Assembly (NCBI RefSeq): GCF_043642205.1
Contig: NZ_JBHZSG010000013.1
Span: 1 to 64,000, forward strand
DNA length: 64,000 nt
Origin: Thalassotalea_A litorea
GTDB taxonomy: Bacteria; Pseudomonadota; Gammaproteobacteria; Enterobacterales; Alteromonadaceae
Reading direction: 5' to 3'
Position numbers and translations under genes: made by a program. This document shows positions 53,500 through 63,405 of this stretch, piece after piece (the stretch's first letter is position 1; the number at the start of each line of letters is the position of its first letter). The notes below the pieces were generated by a model that was not told the origin of the DNA, searched no databases, and was given only the letters and a program-made list of their open reading frames with translations.

Positions 53500-54537
53500 T
53501 TGGAATTTCTTTACGAGTATGGCTTGTTCTTCGCCAAGGTCATTACCTTTGTTATCGCGATTATTGCGATTATTGCAACTGCCGCAGGCGTTGCACAAAA
53601 ACAAAAAGGACGAAAAGGCGAGCTTGAATTAACCGATCTGACTCAGCAATTTAAAGACGTTGAAGAAGAATTAGCGACCCACCTGCTGGATAAAGATGCG
53701 CTTAAAGCTCGTCATAAGGAGCAGAAAAAGCAGGAAAAGGCTCAGCAAAAAGCCAAGAAAGACGATAACGCTGAGTCAGAAAGTAAACATCGCCTATTCG
53801 TATTGGATTTTAAAGGCAGTATCGATGCCCGTGAAGTCGAAGGGTTAAGAGAAGAAGTCAGCGCTGTGTTATCGGTTGCAAACGAGCAGGATGAAGTTCT
53901 GGTACGTTTAGAAAGCGGAGGGGGAATGGTGCATGGCTATGGTTTAGCATCGTCGCAGCTGGATCGTATCCGTCAAAACAATATCCCATTAACCGTTTCC
54001 GTCGATAAAGTCGCCGCTAGTGGTGGTTATATGATGGCCTGTGTTGCCGATAAAATTATCAGCGCACCGTTTGCTATTTTAGGATCCATTGGTGTGCTTG
54101 CCCAAGTACCAAACTTTAATAAGTTATTGAAAAAAAATGATATTGAGTTTGAGCAACTGACCGCAGGCGAATACAAACGTACCCTTACCATGTTTGGTGA
54201 AAATACCGATAAAGGCCGGGCTAAGTTTGTTGAAGAATTGGAAGAAACTCACGATTTATTCAAGCACTTTGTGGCCGAGCATCGTCCATCTCTGGATATC
54301 GATAAGGTTGCCACTGGTGAGCATTGGTTTGGCTTAAAAGCAAAAGAACTGGGGTTGGTCGATACGATTCAAACCAGTGATGATTACTTAATGGCGTGTG
54401 CGAAAGATAGATCAGTACTGGCCGTTAAATATTCAATGAAAAAAGGGCTGGCCGAAAAACTGGGTAAAGCGGCATCTTTATCCATTGAAAATGTAGTCCT
54501 AAAGCTGTGGCAAAATAATCGTATTTTTCCAAGCTAA
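53500..54537 (+). CDS. sohB: SohB, S49-family inner-membrane protease
   Basis: This 345-residue protease starts at TTG (53500) with a strong AGGAG eight bases upstream; MEFLYEYGLFFAKV matches the family N-terminus. A membrane helix (ITFVIAIIAIIATAAG) is followed by a charged coiled-coil region rich in Lys/Gln, then the S49 domain with RLESGGGMVHGYG and catalytic Ser174 in VAASGGYMMAC; a general-base Lys is in EYKRTLTM. The active site is periplasmic. Single-gene unit with a terminator. Confidence 0.94.
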   Translation: MEFLYEYGLFFAKVITFVIAIIAIIATAAGVAQKQKGRKGELELTDLTQQFKDVEEELATHLLDKDALKARHKEQKKQEKAQQKAKKDDNAESESKHRLFVLDFKGSIDAREVEGLREEVSAVLSVANEQDEVLVRLESGGGMVHGYGLASSQLDRIRQNNIPLTVSVDKVAASGGYMMACVADKIISAPFAILGSIGVLAQVPNFNKLLKKNDIEFEQLTAGEYKRTLTMFGENTDKGRAKFVEELEETHDLFKHFVAEHRPSLDIDKVATGEHWFGLKAKELGLVDTIQTSDDYLMACAKDRSVLAVKYSMKKGLAEKLGKAASLSIENVVLKLWQNNRIFPS

Positions 54538-54563
54538 GGCTTAGCTAGGCATTTTACACGATG

Positions 54564-54590
54564 AAAATACCGGCTTTGGCCGGTATTTTT
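54564..54590 (+). terminator. Terminator after sohB
   Basis: AAAATACCGGC, loop TTTG, GCCGGTATTTT; an 11-bp stem with T tract. Confidence 0.92.
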
Positions 54591-54915
54591 GTATCTTCTG
54601 CACCTAAGTAAAGCCATGTATAGCGCGACTATGGCGCCATACGTTTTCTATCAATGTGGTTTTCATTAGGAGATTTCCATTAGTCTGTATTTGCATCTGG
54701 TATTACCCAATCGCTTTGCAGTATTACCGAGCGTCATCGAGCGTCATCGAGCGTCTTATAGCGGCGATATGTGTATCGGAGACTTTGTGGTTCAAGGTAG
54801 TTGTAACGACAATATGCTGTTGAGTGCTTAACCGGAAATTGCCGTAGGGTTTAACCCAAGGTACGCGCATGGATGAAGGTCTATCTGAGCAATAGATGAG
54901 AGGCTTGTAAAACGA
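54591..54915. other. 325-bp intergenic region with CGAGCGTCAT tandem repeat
   Basis: It lies between two terminators. It contains three copies of the 10-mer CGAGCGTCAT (54728-54757, last copy ending TT). A 48-codon open frame preceded by AGGAG starts only with ATT or TTG and has no recognisable product, so it is not called. Confidence 0.4.
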
Positions 54916-54950
54916 AAAAAGCCCGTAGCGATTACCGCTACGGGCTTTTT
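54916..54950 (-). terminator. Terminator after the dicarboxylate symporter (bidirectional)
   Basis: AAAAAGCCCGTAGCG, loop ATTAC, CGCTACGGGCTTTTT: a 15-bp perfect stem with T tracts both ways, 26 bases past the symporter stop. Confidence 0.93.
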
Positions 54951-54975
54951 CTATTTATTGATTAATTGTATCTGA

Positions 54976-56319
54976 CTACTTATCTTTGAGATGATGAAAA
55001 TCGACTTTATCATCCGTTGCTTTGATGTCTGTGTGAAAGACTTCTTCGTTAAATTGTCCTTCGGTTTTTCCAACGATAACCGTTACCATAGAGTCACCGG
55101 TAACATTGACCGCGGTTCGTGCCATATCCAATAAACGGTCAATACCAATAATTAACGCGATTCCTTCCACCGGCAACCCAACTTGGGCCAGAACCATAGC
55201 TAGCATGATCATGCCAACACCGGGGACGCCGGCAGTACCAATTGAGGCGAGTGTTGCGGTAAGAATTACCATCAAAAAGTCAGTGATGGATAAATCGATA
55301 TTAAATACCTGAGCGATGAACACGGTAGCAACACCTTGCATAATCGCGGTGCCATCCATATTCAATGTGGCGCCTAACGGTACGGTAAATGAAGCGATGG
55401 AGTTATCGACACCCATTTTCTTGGTCGTGGTGTTTAATGTCGATGGAATCGTCGCATTTGAGCTTGAGGTGCTAAATGCAAAGAGCGCTGTCGTTTCCAT
55501 TTTCTTTAAGAACGTAATAGGGTTCAGGCCTGTTAACGTTTTCAATAGTAGCGGGTAGGTTACTAAACCGTGAATCGCTAAAACACCCAGTACAACCAGG
55601 AAGTATTGAGCCAACGACCAGATGGCACCTAAATCCAGATCGGTGAATAGTTTCACCATTAAACAGAACACACCATAAGGAGCTAGATTCATCAGAATAA
55701 TCACCAGTCGCATAATGACCTCATTCATATCCTGAAAAAGGTTAGCGATGCGTTGTCCAGCATCCCCGGCCAAAGCCACCGAAATACCAAACAGCACAGC
55801 AAACACGATGATTTGCAGCATATTGCCTTTGGCAAACGCGTCAAATGGATTGCTAGGGAACATGTTAATAATGACTTGCGCCAGAGACGGTGCTTCTTTT
55901 GCAGCATAGGTGGCTTCTGCGGTCATATTAATGCCTTCACCGGGTGCTATCAAAAGGGCAGCAATAATGGCAAGAGATATCGCGATAGCAGTGGTCACTA
56001 AATACAGGCCCACGGCTTTGCCACCGATTCTTCCCAGTTTCGACGTGTCATTCAGAGACGTTGTACCGCAAACTAATGATACAAAGACTAAAGGAACAAC
56101 CAGCATCTTTAAACTGGTAATAAATATCTGACCACCGACGTGGAAGATGCCATCAACGAAGAAGCCTCTGATAGCAAAATCGAACAATCCTAGTGGAATG
56201 AGGAGTTCCCCATTTTCACCGAAGCTTAGAATTAACTTGAAAATAAAGCCGAGCGCGATACCGGCACCCATACCTACTACGATGCGAGTCGTTAGGCTTT
56301 GTGCAAACTGTTTATCCAT
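54976..56319 (-). CDS. Dicarboxylate/amino acid:cation symporter (DAACS)
   Basis: This 447-residue inner-membrane transporter couples uptake of acidic amino acids or dicarboxylates to H+ or Na+. It shows about eight helices, the re-entrant loop SSSNATIPSTLNTT (serine-rich HP1), NMDGTAIMQGVATVFIAQ with the TM7 NMDG motif, GVPGVGMIMLAMVL (HP2) and the TM8 DRLLDMARTAVNVTGD, where Asp/Arg/Thr/Asn contact the substrate. The Arg in the TM8 motif favours an acidic substrate. Which of glutamate, aspartate or C4-dicarboxylate it carries cannot be told from sequence alone. Confidence 0.94.
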   Translation of the reverse strand: MDKQFAQSLTTRIVVGMGAGIALGFIFKLILSFGENGELLIPLGLFDFAIRGFFVDGIFHVGGQIFITSLKMLVVPLVFVSLVCGTTSLNDTSKLGRIGGKAVGLYLVTTAIAISLAIIAALLIAPGEGINMTAEATYAAKEAPSLAQVIINMFPSNPFDAFAKGNMLQIIVFAVLFGISVALAGDAGQRIANLFQDMNEVIMRLVIILMNLAPYGVFCLMVKLFTDLDLGAIWSLAQYFLVVLGVLAIHGLVTYPLLLKTLTGLNPITFLKKMETTALFAFSTSSSNATIPSTLNTTTKKMGVDNSIASFTVPLGATLNMDGTAIMQGVATVFIAQVFNIDLSITDFLMVILTATLASIGTAGVPGVGMIMLAMVLAQVGLPVEGIALIIGIDRLLDMARTAVNVTGDSMVTVIVGKTEGQFNEEVFHTDIKATDDKVDFHHLKDK

Positions 56320-56502
56320 AAAATTGTCTGTTTATTAGGCATTGCGCCTGTTTCTAGTTAGTGTCCGCTATTGTTAACCATTTGTCAGAATACCGCCACC
56401 GAAATTTTTCTCTTTGAATATGTAATCAAGTGTAACGCTTTGGTAAATTATCGGTTAATATGGTCGTCGCTAATAAAAATATGCTCAGGGAGTGCGCTTT
56501 AA

Positions 56503-58908
56503 ATGAAGCTGTTTCATAAACTTTTTTTCCTCTTGTCTATCACTCTATTGACCGCCTGTGGTGGTGAATCCTTAGGTGATGGCGAGTCTACAAATGGTAA
56601 TGTGGAAAGTGGGTCAGGACCCGTAACCACGCCGCAGGGCAATACCACAGTAACTATAGATATTGATAATAACTATATCACTGCGGCTACCCCAGCCTTA
56701 GTCACCGCGACTGTCACAACAGACGGTGATGCGGTTGCCGGTATCGTTGTCACATTTTCCGCTGACCTTGGTCGTTTTGACGTTGAGTCAGGCACGGCAT
56801 TGACCAATGATAACGGGGTAGCGACGATTGGATTGACAGCAGGTGCTACCGGCGGTGCTTCCACGGTCGTAGCAAGTATCGATAGTGGCGAAAGCGCTGC
56901 TGTGGGTTTTGAAACAGCAGGTGATCAGGTTTCACAAATCGTAGTTGATTTAAGCATGTTGGATGCGAATACCGGTGTGGAAACATCGGTAATCAATGCG
57001 ACGAATCCAGGCAAGCTTGTGGCCACCGTTATTGGTGTGTCTGAGCCAGTGATTGTGACATTTTCTTCGAATATTGGTGAAATTCCAATCCCAACCGCGA
57101 TCACTGATGAAAATAATCAGGCGATCGTTGATATCTACGCCGGCAATGACTTAGGCGCAGGCACTGTTACCGCATCTTTGCCAGATGGTTCTTCTGGCGA
57201 ACAATTGATTGTTGTGGGCGCTACAGAATTAATTATGGGAAGTGGCTCGCCATTTGTTGAAGGCGTTGCTCAATTGAGCTTAGAACAAATTTCTGCAGGT
57301 GGCACAACCGTAGTAAGTGTTGATATCGTCGATGCAGACGGCGTTCCTTATACTTTGCCGGTAGATGTTCAATTTACGTCAAACTGTGTAAACAATGGCC
57401 TGGCAACCATGACGTCACCTGTGACTACATCAAATGGTAAAGCAAGCAGCACATACCTGGCAAAAGGTTGCGTTAATGACGACCCTATTACGGTTTCGGC
57501 AAATGCCGGTGGCGTAAATCTTGTCGCGTCTGCAACGGTTAACGTATTAGCTGCGGATGCTGGTAGCCTGGAGTTTGTCAGTGCAACGCCTGAGAATATT
57601 TCGTTGCAAGGTGTTGGTGGTCAGGAAAGCTCTACCGTTATTTTCCGTGTACTGGATACTAATGGTAATCCTGTGAGCAACTCTCGGATAAATTTCAGTC
57701 TGAATACTGATGTGGGCGGCATTACCCTGGATCCAATATTTGCCACAACCAATGGCAGTGGTGAAGTACAAACCGTGGTTAATTCTGGTTCTGTAGCTAC
57801 GACAGTTCGGGTAACGGCATCTATCGATGGTAGTACGCCATCGATTTCATCTCAATCGAGCTTACTGGTGGTGTCAACCGGTATTCCTGATCAAGATAGT
57901 TTCAGTCTATCTGCTGATATCCTGAACCCTGAAGGGTGGACTATTGATGGTACCGAAGTTATGGTTACAGCGCGTTTAGCTGACGCTTTTAACAACCCGG
58001 TACCGGATGGCACGGCAGTTTCTTTCACTGCGGAAGGCGGTTCAATTCAACCTTCCTGTGTCACCGTTGACGGTAAATGTTCTGTGGTTTGGGTAAGTCA
58101 ATATCCTCGTCCAGAGGGCCTTGAGCTCAGCGAAAAGGGAGGAATTCCATCGTTAACGCCTTATGAGCAAAAGTACGGAGGTCGGGCGACTATCGTAGCA
58201 ACCGCGATTGGTGAAGAATCTTTCCCGGATGCAAATGGTAACGGCCGATTTGATGACAGTGAAGTAACGGCATTTATGGGAACTGATGTTAGTGGTGCCG
58301 CCTATGATCTGGATGAAGCTTTTGTCGATCACAATGAAGATGGTGTGTATAACCCACAACAAGGCGGCTTAGAAATCGGTGGTGAAAACGAAGAATTCAT
58401 CGATTTTAACGGTGGTGGAAACTTTGATAAAGCGGATGGTTTATACAATGGTAGTTTATGTTCCGTGCCAGCGCATGCTGGGTGTAATTCTCAAGACAAA
58501 TCGCTAAATGTGCGCCGTGACCTGGTGTTAGTGATGTCAGGAAGTACTGCATACCACCATGTAACGCAAACTCTTGATTCCGTGGACCCAAGTGACGCAG
58601 ATTACGATGAAAACGATAACCGCGTTGTTGTAGTAGGGGAAAGCAGTGGTGCAGCGAGCATGATCATAGCCGACCTTCATAACCAACCAATGCCTGCAGG
58701 TACGGTGGTGAAATTTACCGCGACAGTAGGTAGTATCGTTGGCCCAGACTCATTTGTTTGGCCAAGTAACAATAAAAATGGAGGCCGCGAAATAACTGTG
58801 GCTATCAAAGGTGAAAAAGAAACTAAGTCAGGCAGTCTGATTGTCGAAGTGACAACGCCAGCCGGACTGACAACAACAATCTCGCCAATTACGATTGTGG
58901 TTAAATAA
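56503..58908 (+). CDS. Ig-like (invasin Big_1-type) repeat lipoprotein
   Basis: This 801-residue lipoprotein (MKLFHKLFFLLSITLLTAC, Cys19, then GGES) carries several bacterial Ig-like domains: PALVTATVTTDGDAVAGIVVTFS ... DNGVATIGLTAG, GGTTVVSVDIVDADGVPY, STVIFRVLDTNGNPVSNSRINFS and VMVTARLADAFNNPVPDGTAVSF. Asp/Gly-rich loops such as DANGNGRFDDSE and DHNEDGVYNP look like calcium-binding dockerin/EF-type loops. The final domain ends TTTISPITIVVK. Surface or periplasmic adhesion or scaffolding is likely; no enzyme domain is seen. Confidence 0.85.
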   Translation: MKLFHKLFFLLSITLLTACGGESLGDGESTNGNVESGSGPVTTPQGNTTVTIDIDNNYITAATPALVTATVTTDGDAVAGIVVTFSADLGRFDVESGTALTNDNGVATIGLTAGATGGASTVVASIDSGESAAVGFETAGDQVSQIVVDLSMLDANTGVETSVINATNPGKLVATVIGVSEPVIVTFSSNIGEIPIPTAITDENNQAIVDIYAGNDLGAGTVTASLPDGSSGEQLIVVGATELIMGSGSPFVEGVAQLSLEQISAGGTTVVSVDIVDADGVPYTLPVDVQFTSNCVNNGLATMTSPVTTSNGKASSTYLAKGCVNDDPITVSANAGGVNLVASATVNVLAADAGSLEFVSATPENISLQGVGGQESSTVIFRVLDTNGNPVSNSRINFSLNTDVGGITLDPIFATTNGSGEVQTVVNSGSVATTVRVTASIDGSTPSISSQSSLLVVSTGIPDQDSFSLSADILNPEGWTIDGTEVMVTARLADAFNNPVPDGTAVSFTAEGGSIQPSCVTVDGKCSVVWVSQYPRPEGLELSEKGGIPSLTPYEQKYGGRATIVATAIGEESFPDANGNGRFDDSEVTAFMGTDVSGAAYDLDEAFVDHNEDGVYNPQQGGLEIGGENEEFIDFNGGGNFDKADGLYNGSLCSVPAHAGCNSQDKSLNVRRDLVLVMSGSTAYHHVTQTLDSVDPSDADYDENDNRVVVVGESSGAASMIIADLHNQPMPAGTVVKFTATVGSIVGPDSFVWPSNNKNGGREITVAIKGEKETKSGSLIVEVTTPAGLTTTISPITIVVK

Positions 58909-58923
58909 ACTGCCATCCATAAG

Positions 58924-58948
58924 AAGCCACCGAGAGGTGGCTTTTTTT
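58924..58948 (+). terminator. Terminator after the Ig-like lipoprotein gene
   Basis: AAGCCACC, loop GAGA, GGTGGCTT with a T7 tract, 16 bases after the stop. Confidence 0.9.
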
Positions 58949-59187
58949 ATCCTGATATTTGATCAAAACGCACGAATAATCGTCAATTAACAGGAATTTA
59001 TCATTTTTTCTTTAACTTATGGTTAGTGTTTGATTATTATCAGGCAAATTGGCTTTATTTCATTTAATACATATAACAAGTTCCTTGACGTTTCGCGGGT
59101 CGGATTGAAGCAGATTGTCTGTGGATTTTGAGGCTGCATATAAGCCCTGAATTTATCATGTCTTGCTGATCTTGAAAAAATATTTGC

Positions 59188-59216
59188 TTGTCAGTGGCAA
59201 AAATTACATATATACC
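59188..59216 (+). promoter_or_regulatory. Candidate topA promoter
   Basis: TTGTCA (59188-59193), a 17-base spacer and TATACC (59211-59216), giving a 5' UTR of about 165 bases. The 438-bp gap 58949-59386 contains no gene. Confidence 0.4.
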
Positions 59217-59386
59217 TAATAGCAATTCGCAATTTGAAAAAAGTTTTTAACGTTGAAACAATATATTAGGACACCAACCCTTTAAAAGACGGTTAAGTGA
59301 TCCCATATAGGCGTTATTCAATACATACAGCAGGCAGTAAAAAAACTGCACATTACCTTAGCCTGTGGACAGGAAAGTAACAATTT

Positions 59387-62038
59387 ATGGCAAAGTCTCT
59401 GGTCATAGTCGAGTCACCAGCGAAAGCAAAGACGATCAACAAATATCTGGGTAAGGATTTCATTGTAAAATCCAGTGTCGGCCACGTGCGCGATTTACCT
59501 ACCAGTGGTAGCGGTAAAAAAGCACCCACCAAATCTCCGGCGGAAGTACGTCAGATGTCACCGGAGCAAAAAGCCAAATATAAAGCTAAGCGTGATAAAG
59601 TCGCCTTGTTTAATCGCATGGGGATCAATCCCGAGCAAGATTGGGCGGCAAAATATGAGGTTCTGCCGGGAAAAGAAAAAGTTGTTAACGAGTTAAAAAC
59701 ACTCGCAGATAAAGCCGATTTGGTTTATCTCGCAACGGATTTGGACCGCGAGGGAGAAGCGATTGCGTGGCATTTGAAAGAGATCATTGGTGGCGATGAC
59801 GACAAATTCCGTCGCGTAGTCTTCAATGAAATCACCCAATCTGCAATCCAGGAAGCCTTTAAGCAACCTGGTGAGTTAAATATGAGCGGCGTAAATGCGC
59901 AACAGGCACGTCGTTTTCTTGATCGTGTGGTTGGCTTTATGGTCAGCCCATTGCTTTGGAAAAAAATCGCTCGTGGGCTATCAGCGGGTCGGGTTCAATC
60001 GGTAGCGGTTAAACTTGTGGTTGAGCGAGAACGCGAAATCAAGGCGTTTGTACCGGAAGAGTTCTGGGAAATTCATGCGGATACATTAACCGAAGATAAA
60101 CAGGCGCTACAATTACAGGTTACTCATCAGGATGGAAAGGCCTTTAAACCGGTCAATGAAGCTCAGACTAACGCTGCATTAAGTGTATTGCAGAATGCCA
60201 GCTATCAGGTTAGCAAGCGCGAAGATAAGCCTTCTAAGAGCTCTCCGTCGGCACCATTTATTACCTCGACGTTGCAACAGGCCGCAAGTACCCGCTTAGG
60301 GTTTGGGGTAAAACGTACCATGGGGTTAGCTCAACGCCTCTATGAAGCGGGTCACATTACCTATATGCGTACCGATTCTACCAATCTGTCAAAAGACGCG
60401 GTAGAAAGCTGCCGTGATTATATCACCGACAATTTTGGCGCGAACTATTTACCAGAAAAAGCGAAAACCTATGGCGCAAAAGCCAACGCTCAGGAAGCGC
60501 ACGAAGCGATCCGTCCATCGAATGTTAAAGTCGAATCGGCATTCTTAAATGATATGGAAGCGGATGCGCGCAGACTATATGACTTAATCTGGCGTCAGTT
60601 TGTTGCCTGTCAAATGACCGCCGCCCGTTATGATGTGTCAACCTTGACAATTTCGGCCGCGAATTTTGATTTGAAAGCCAAAGGCCGGGTCATGCGCTTT
60701 GATGGTTGGACAAAGGTGCATGCACATTTATCTAAAGGTGATAAAGATACACACCTACCGGATCTTCAGGTGGGTGCTCCGATCACCATGGAAAAACTGG
60801 AACCGAGTCAACATTTTACCAAGCCGCCAGCACGATTTGGTGAAGCGTCTTTGGTTAAAGAGCTGGAAAAACGTAGCATAGGTCGCCCATCGACTTATGC
60901 GTCAATTATTTCGACCATTCAGGATCGCGGATACGTGCGTCTGGAAGGCAAGCGTTTCCATGCTGAAAAAATGGGTGAAATCGTTACAGATAGCTTGTCC
61001 GGCAGCTTTGAAGATCTGATGAGTTATGACTTTACCGCAAAAATGGAAGATAAGCTTGATGATATCGCCCGTGATAAGGCCTATTGGAAACAGGTGTTAT
61101 CGGAGTTTTATGAAAACTTTACCGAGCAATTAGGCGAGGCAGATAAAGGCGTCGAAGACGGCGGCATGCAGCCGAATGAGCCAGTACTGACCGATATCGA
61201 TTGCCCTAATTGTGGACGCAAAATGGCGATTCGCACAGCATCCACGGGTGTGTTCTTAGGGTGTAGCGGTTACAACCTGCCACCGAAAGAGCGTTGTACA
61301 CAAACCATGAATCTCACCCCAGGTGATGAAGCCGAAAGTGTCATTGGCGAAGATCGTGAAACCGAAGCGCTCATGGCGATGCGCCGTTGTCAGAAGTGCG
61401 GCACCGCCATGGACAGCTATCTCATCGACGAAACACGCAAACTACACGTGTGCGGTAACAATCCGACCTGTGATGGCGTTGAGCTGGAAAAAGGTGAATT
61501 CAAGATCAAAGGCTATGATGGCCCTGTGCTTGAGTGTGATCGTTGCGGCTCTGACATGCAGCTAAAATCGGGGCGTTTTGGCAAGTACTTTGATTGTACT
61601 AATGCCGATTGTAAAAATACCCGTAAACTTTTGAAAAGCGGCGAAGCTGCGCCACCGAAAGAAGATCCTGTGGATTTACCAGAGCTACGCTGTGAAAAAT
61701 CGGATGCTTTCTTTAAATTACGTGATGGCGCCGCAGGAATCTTCCTGGCTGCCAGTACCTTCCCGAAATCTCGGGAAACCCGGGCGCCCTTAGTTAGTGA
61801 GTTGCATCGTTTCAGAGACAGGATTTCTTCAAAATTCTATTATCTTGCCGATGCGCCGCAACAGGATCCTGAGGGTAATCCGTCCATCGTTCGTTTCTCG
61901 CGTAAGACCAAAGAGCAATACGTGATGACTGAAGTCGATGGTAAAGCAACGGGTTGGGTAGCGAAGTTTATTGATGGTAAATGGGTCGAAGAACAAACCA
62001 AGAAAAAGCCAGCGAAGAAAGCTGCGAAGAAAAAATAG
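59387..62038 (+). CDS. topA: DNA topoisomerase I
   Basis: This 883-residue type IA topoisomerase relaxes negative supercoils. It has the Toprim domain (LVIVESPAKAKTINKYLG ... YLATDLDREGEAIAWHL), the catalytic Tyr326 in ITYMRTDSTNLS, and three C-terminal C4 zinc ribbons (CPNCGRKM, CQKCGTAM, CDRCGSDM), followed by a zinc-less domain and a Lys-rich tail (KKKPAKKAAKKK). Length and domain order match E. coli (865 residues). It precedes cysB as in E. coli. Confidence 0.97.
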   Translation: MAKSLVIVESPAKAKTINKYLGKDFIVKSSVGHVRDLPTSGSGKKAPTKSPAEVRQMSPEQKAKYKAKRDKVALFNRMGINPEQDWAAKYEVLPGKEKVVNELKTLADKADLVYLATDLDREGEAIAWHLKEIIGGDDDKFRRVVFNEITQSAIQEAFKQPGELNMSGVNAQQARRFLDRVVGFMVSPLLWKKIARGLSAGRVQSVAVKLVVEREREIKAFVPEEFWEIHADTLTEDKQALQLQVTHQDGKAFKPVNEAQTNAALSVLQNASYQVSKREDKPSKSSPSAPFITSTLQQAASTRLGFGVKRTMGLAQRLYEAGHITYMRTDSTNLSKDAVESCRDYITDNFGANYLPEKAKTYGAKANAQEAHEAIRPSNVKVESAFLNDMEADARRLYDLIWRQFVACQMTAARYDVSTLTISAANFDLKAKGRVMRFDGWTKVHAHLSKGDKDTHLPDLQVGAPITMEKLEPSQHFTKPPARFGEASLVKELEKRSIGRPSTYASIISTIQDRGYVRLEGKRFHAEKMGEIVTDSLSGSFEDLMSYDFTAKMEDKLDDIARDKAYWKQVLSEFYENFTEQLGEADKGVEDGGMQPNEPVLTDIDCPNCGRKMAIRTASTGVFLGCSGYNLPPKERCTQTMNLTPGDEAESVIGEDRETEALMAMRRCQKCGTAMDSYLIDETRKLHVCGNNPTCDGVELEKGEFKIKGYDGPVLECDRCGSDMQLKSGRFGKYFDCTNADCKNTRKLLKSGEAAPPKEDPVDLPELRCEKSDAFFKLRDGAAGIFLAASTFPKSRETRAPLVSELHRFRDRISSKFYYLADAPQQDPEGNPSIVRFSRKTKEQYVMTEVDGKATGWVAKFIDGKWVEEQTKKKPAKKAAKKK

Positions 62039-62062
62039 ACTTCACTGCATTTTATTGCTTTT

Positions 62063-62092
62063 AAAAATACCGCCTTATGGCGGTATTTTTTT
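62063..62092 (+). terminator. Terminator after topA
   Basis: AAAAATACCGCC, loop TTAT, GGCGGTATTTTT; a 12-bp stem with T8 tract. Confidence 0.93.
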
Positions 62093-62128
62093 ATCGATTT
62101 TCACCTTTTTTAATCGTCATTAATTACT

Positions 62129-62154
62129 GAGCACTAATTTAATGTGATTGGTAT
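62129..62154. repeat. Lone end of the MITE-like repeat, copy E
   Basis: These 26 bases match the right end of copies A and D with one mismatch and contain the full terminal TTAATGTGATTGGTAT. No other part of the element is present, so it is a remnant or solo terminus between topA and cysB. Confidence 0.7.
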
Positions 62155-62280
62155 TATCTGCTTCACTTACTCCCTTGATTTATTTTAAAGAGATTAGCGG
62201 CAAATTTAGTATTACCCAGTTGATTGTGATTTCTAATTGATATATGCTTTTTGTTATAAAAAACGCTTTGCTTATTCCAT

Positions 62281-63255
62281 ATGAAACTACAACAACTTAA
62301 ATACATTGTCGAAGTCCTTAACAATAATCTTAATGTGTCGGCCACCGCTGAAACACTTTTCACGTCCCAACCTGGTATATCCAAGCAGGTGCGCATGCTG
62401 GAAGATGAACTGGGTGTGCAAATTTTTGGGCGTAGCGGTAAGCATTTAACCCATGTCACCCAAGCCGGTCAGGAAATTATTAAGATATCTTCCGATATTC
62501 TTTCTAAAGTTGAAGGTATCAAATCGGTCGCTCGGGAGTACACGCAACCGGATGAAGGTCGATTGCGTATTGCTACGACACATACTCAGGCTCGTTATGC
62601 ATTGCCTGATGTCATTCAGGGGTTTGTTAAGCGGTTCGATAAAGTGTCATTGCATATGTATCAGGGCACACCCGCACAGATCAGTGATGCGGCGGCAAAA
62701 GGTGATGCCGATTTTGCTATCGCGACCGAATCGCTACATTTGTACAATGATCTGATCATGTTGCCATGCTATCACTGGAATCGCAGCATTATCGTTCGTA
62801 AAGACCATCCATTGGCGAAGGTGAAAAAACTTACTATTGAAGACGTTGCCGCCCATCCCTTGGTTACTTACGTATTTGGCTTCACTGGACGCTCGGTGTT
62901 AGATAAAGCATTTCAAAGTGCCGATTTGGAGCCGAAAATTGTATTTACAGCCACTGATGCGGATGTCATAAAAACCTATGTTCGGTTAGGGGTTGGTATT
63001 GGCGTTGTTGCCACTATGGCAATCGATCCGGAGCAGGATAAAGATCTTGTGGTTATCGACGCTTCCCATTTATTTGAACCGAGCACGACAAAAATTGGCT
63101 TTAGACGCGGCACCTTTTTACGGACCTATATGTTTGATTTTATCGAACGCTTTGCACCGCACTTGAATAAAGATGTGGTAACCAAAGCCATGTTGTTAAA
63201 AAACAATGATGAAATCGAAGCGTTTTTAAGTGATGTGACCTTACCGATGCGTTAA
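62281..63255 (+). CDS. cysB: LysR-type regulator CysB
   Basis: This 324-residue regulator has the same length as E. coli CysB. The N-terminal winged HTH reads MKLQQLKYIVEVLNNNLNVSATAETLFTSQPGISKQVRMLEDELG. The effector domain contains TTHTQARYALPDVI with the Thr/Gln residues that bind N-acetylserine or sulphate, and LVTYVFGFTGRSVLDKAF. It should activate sulphate assimilation and cysteine synthesis genes. It lies downstream of topA, a conserved order, but is separately transcribed after the topA terminator. Confidence 0.95.
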   Translation: MKLQQLKYIVEVLNNNLNVSATAETLFTSQPGISKQVRMLEDELGVQIFGRSGKHLTHVTQAGQEIIKISSDILSKVEGIKSVAREYTQPDEGRLRIATTHTQARYALPDVIQGFVKRFDKVSLHMYQGTPAQISDAAAKGDADFAIATESLHLYNDLIMLPCYHWNRSIIVRKDHPLAKVKKLTIEDVAAHPLVTYVFGFTGRSVLDKAFQSADLEPKIVFTATDADVIKTYVRLGVGIGVVATMAIDPEQDKDLVVIDASHLFEPSTTKIGFRRGTFLRTYMFDFIERFAPHLNKDVVTKAMLLKNNDEIEAFLSDVTLPMR

Positions 63256-63307
63256 GTAAGGTTCGAGGCTATAAACCCAGTTTTTATGGTTAAGCTTGGC
63301 AATATCA

Positions 63308-63343
63308 AAAGGTGCAGAATGTTACGTTCTGCACCCTTTTTTG
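63308..63343 (+). terminator. Terminator after cysB
   Basis: GGTGCAGAA pairs with TTCTGCACC (7-base loop) and is followed by CTTTTTTG. It may serve cysB from the left; the sdaA-like gene converges on it. Confidence 0.85.
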
Positions 63344-63405
63344 TTCCTTAAATTTTTTCAAGGGCGCGATAGGCGGATAATGTCAATCCAGATTGGCGCA
63401 GTGTT

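Noticed and set aside
54679..54825. Open frame after AGGAG between sohB and the symporter
   Set aside because: Only ATT or TTG starts are available, it lies between two terminators, includes a tandem DNA repeat and has no recognisable product.
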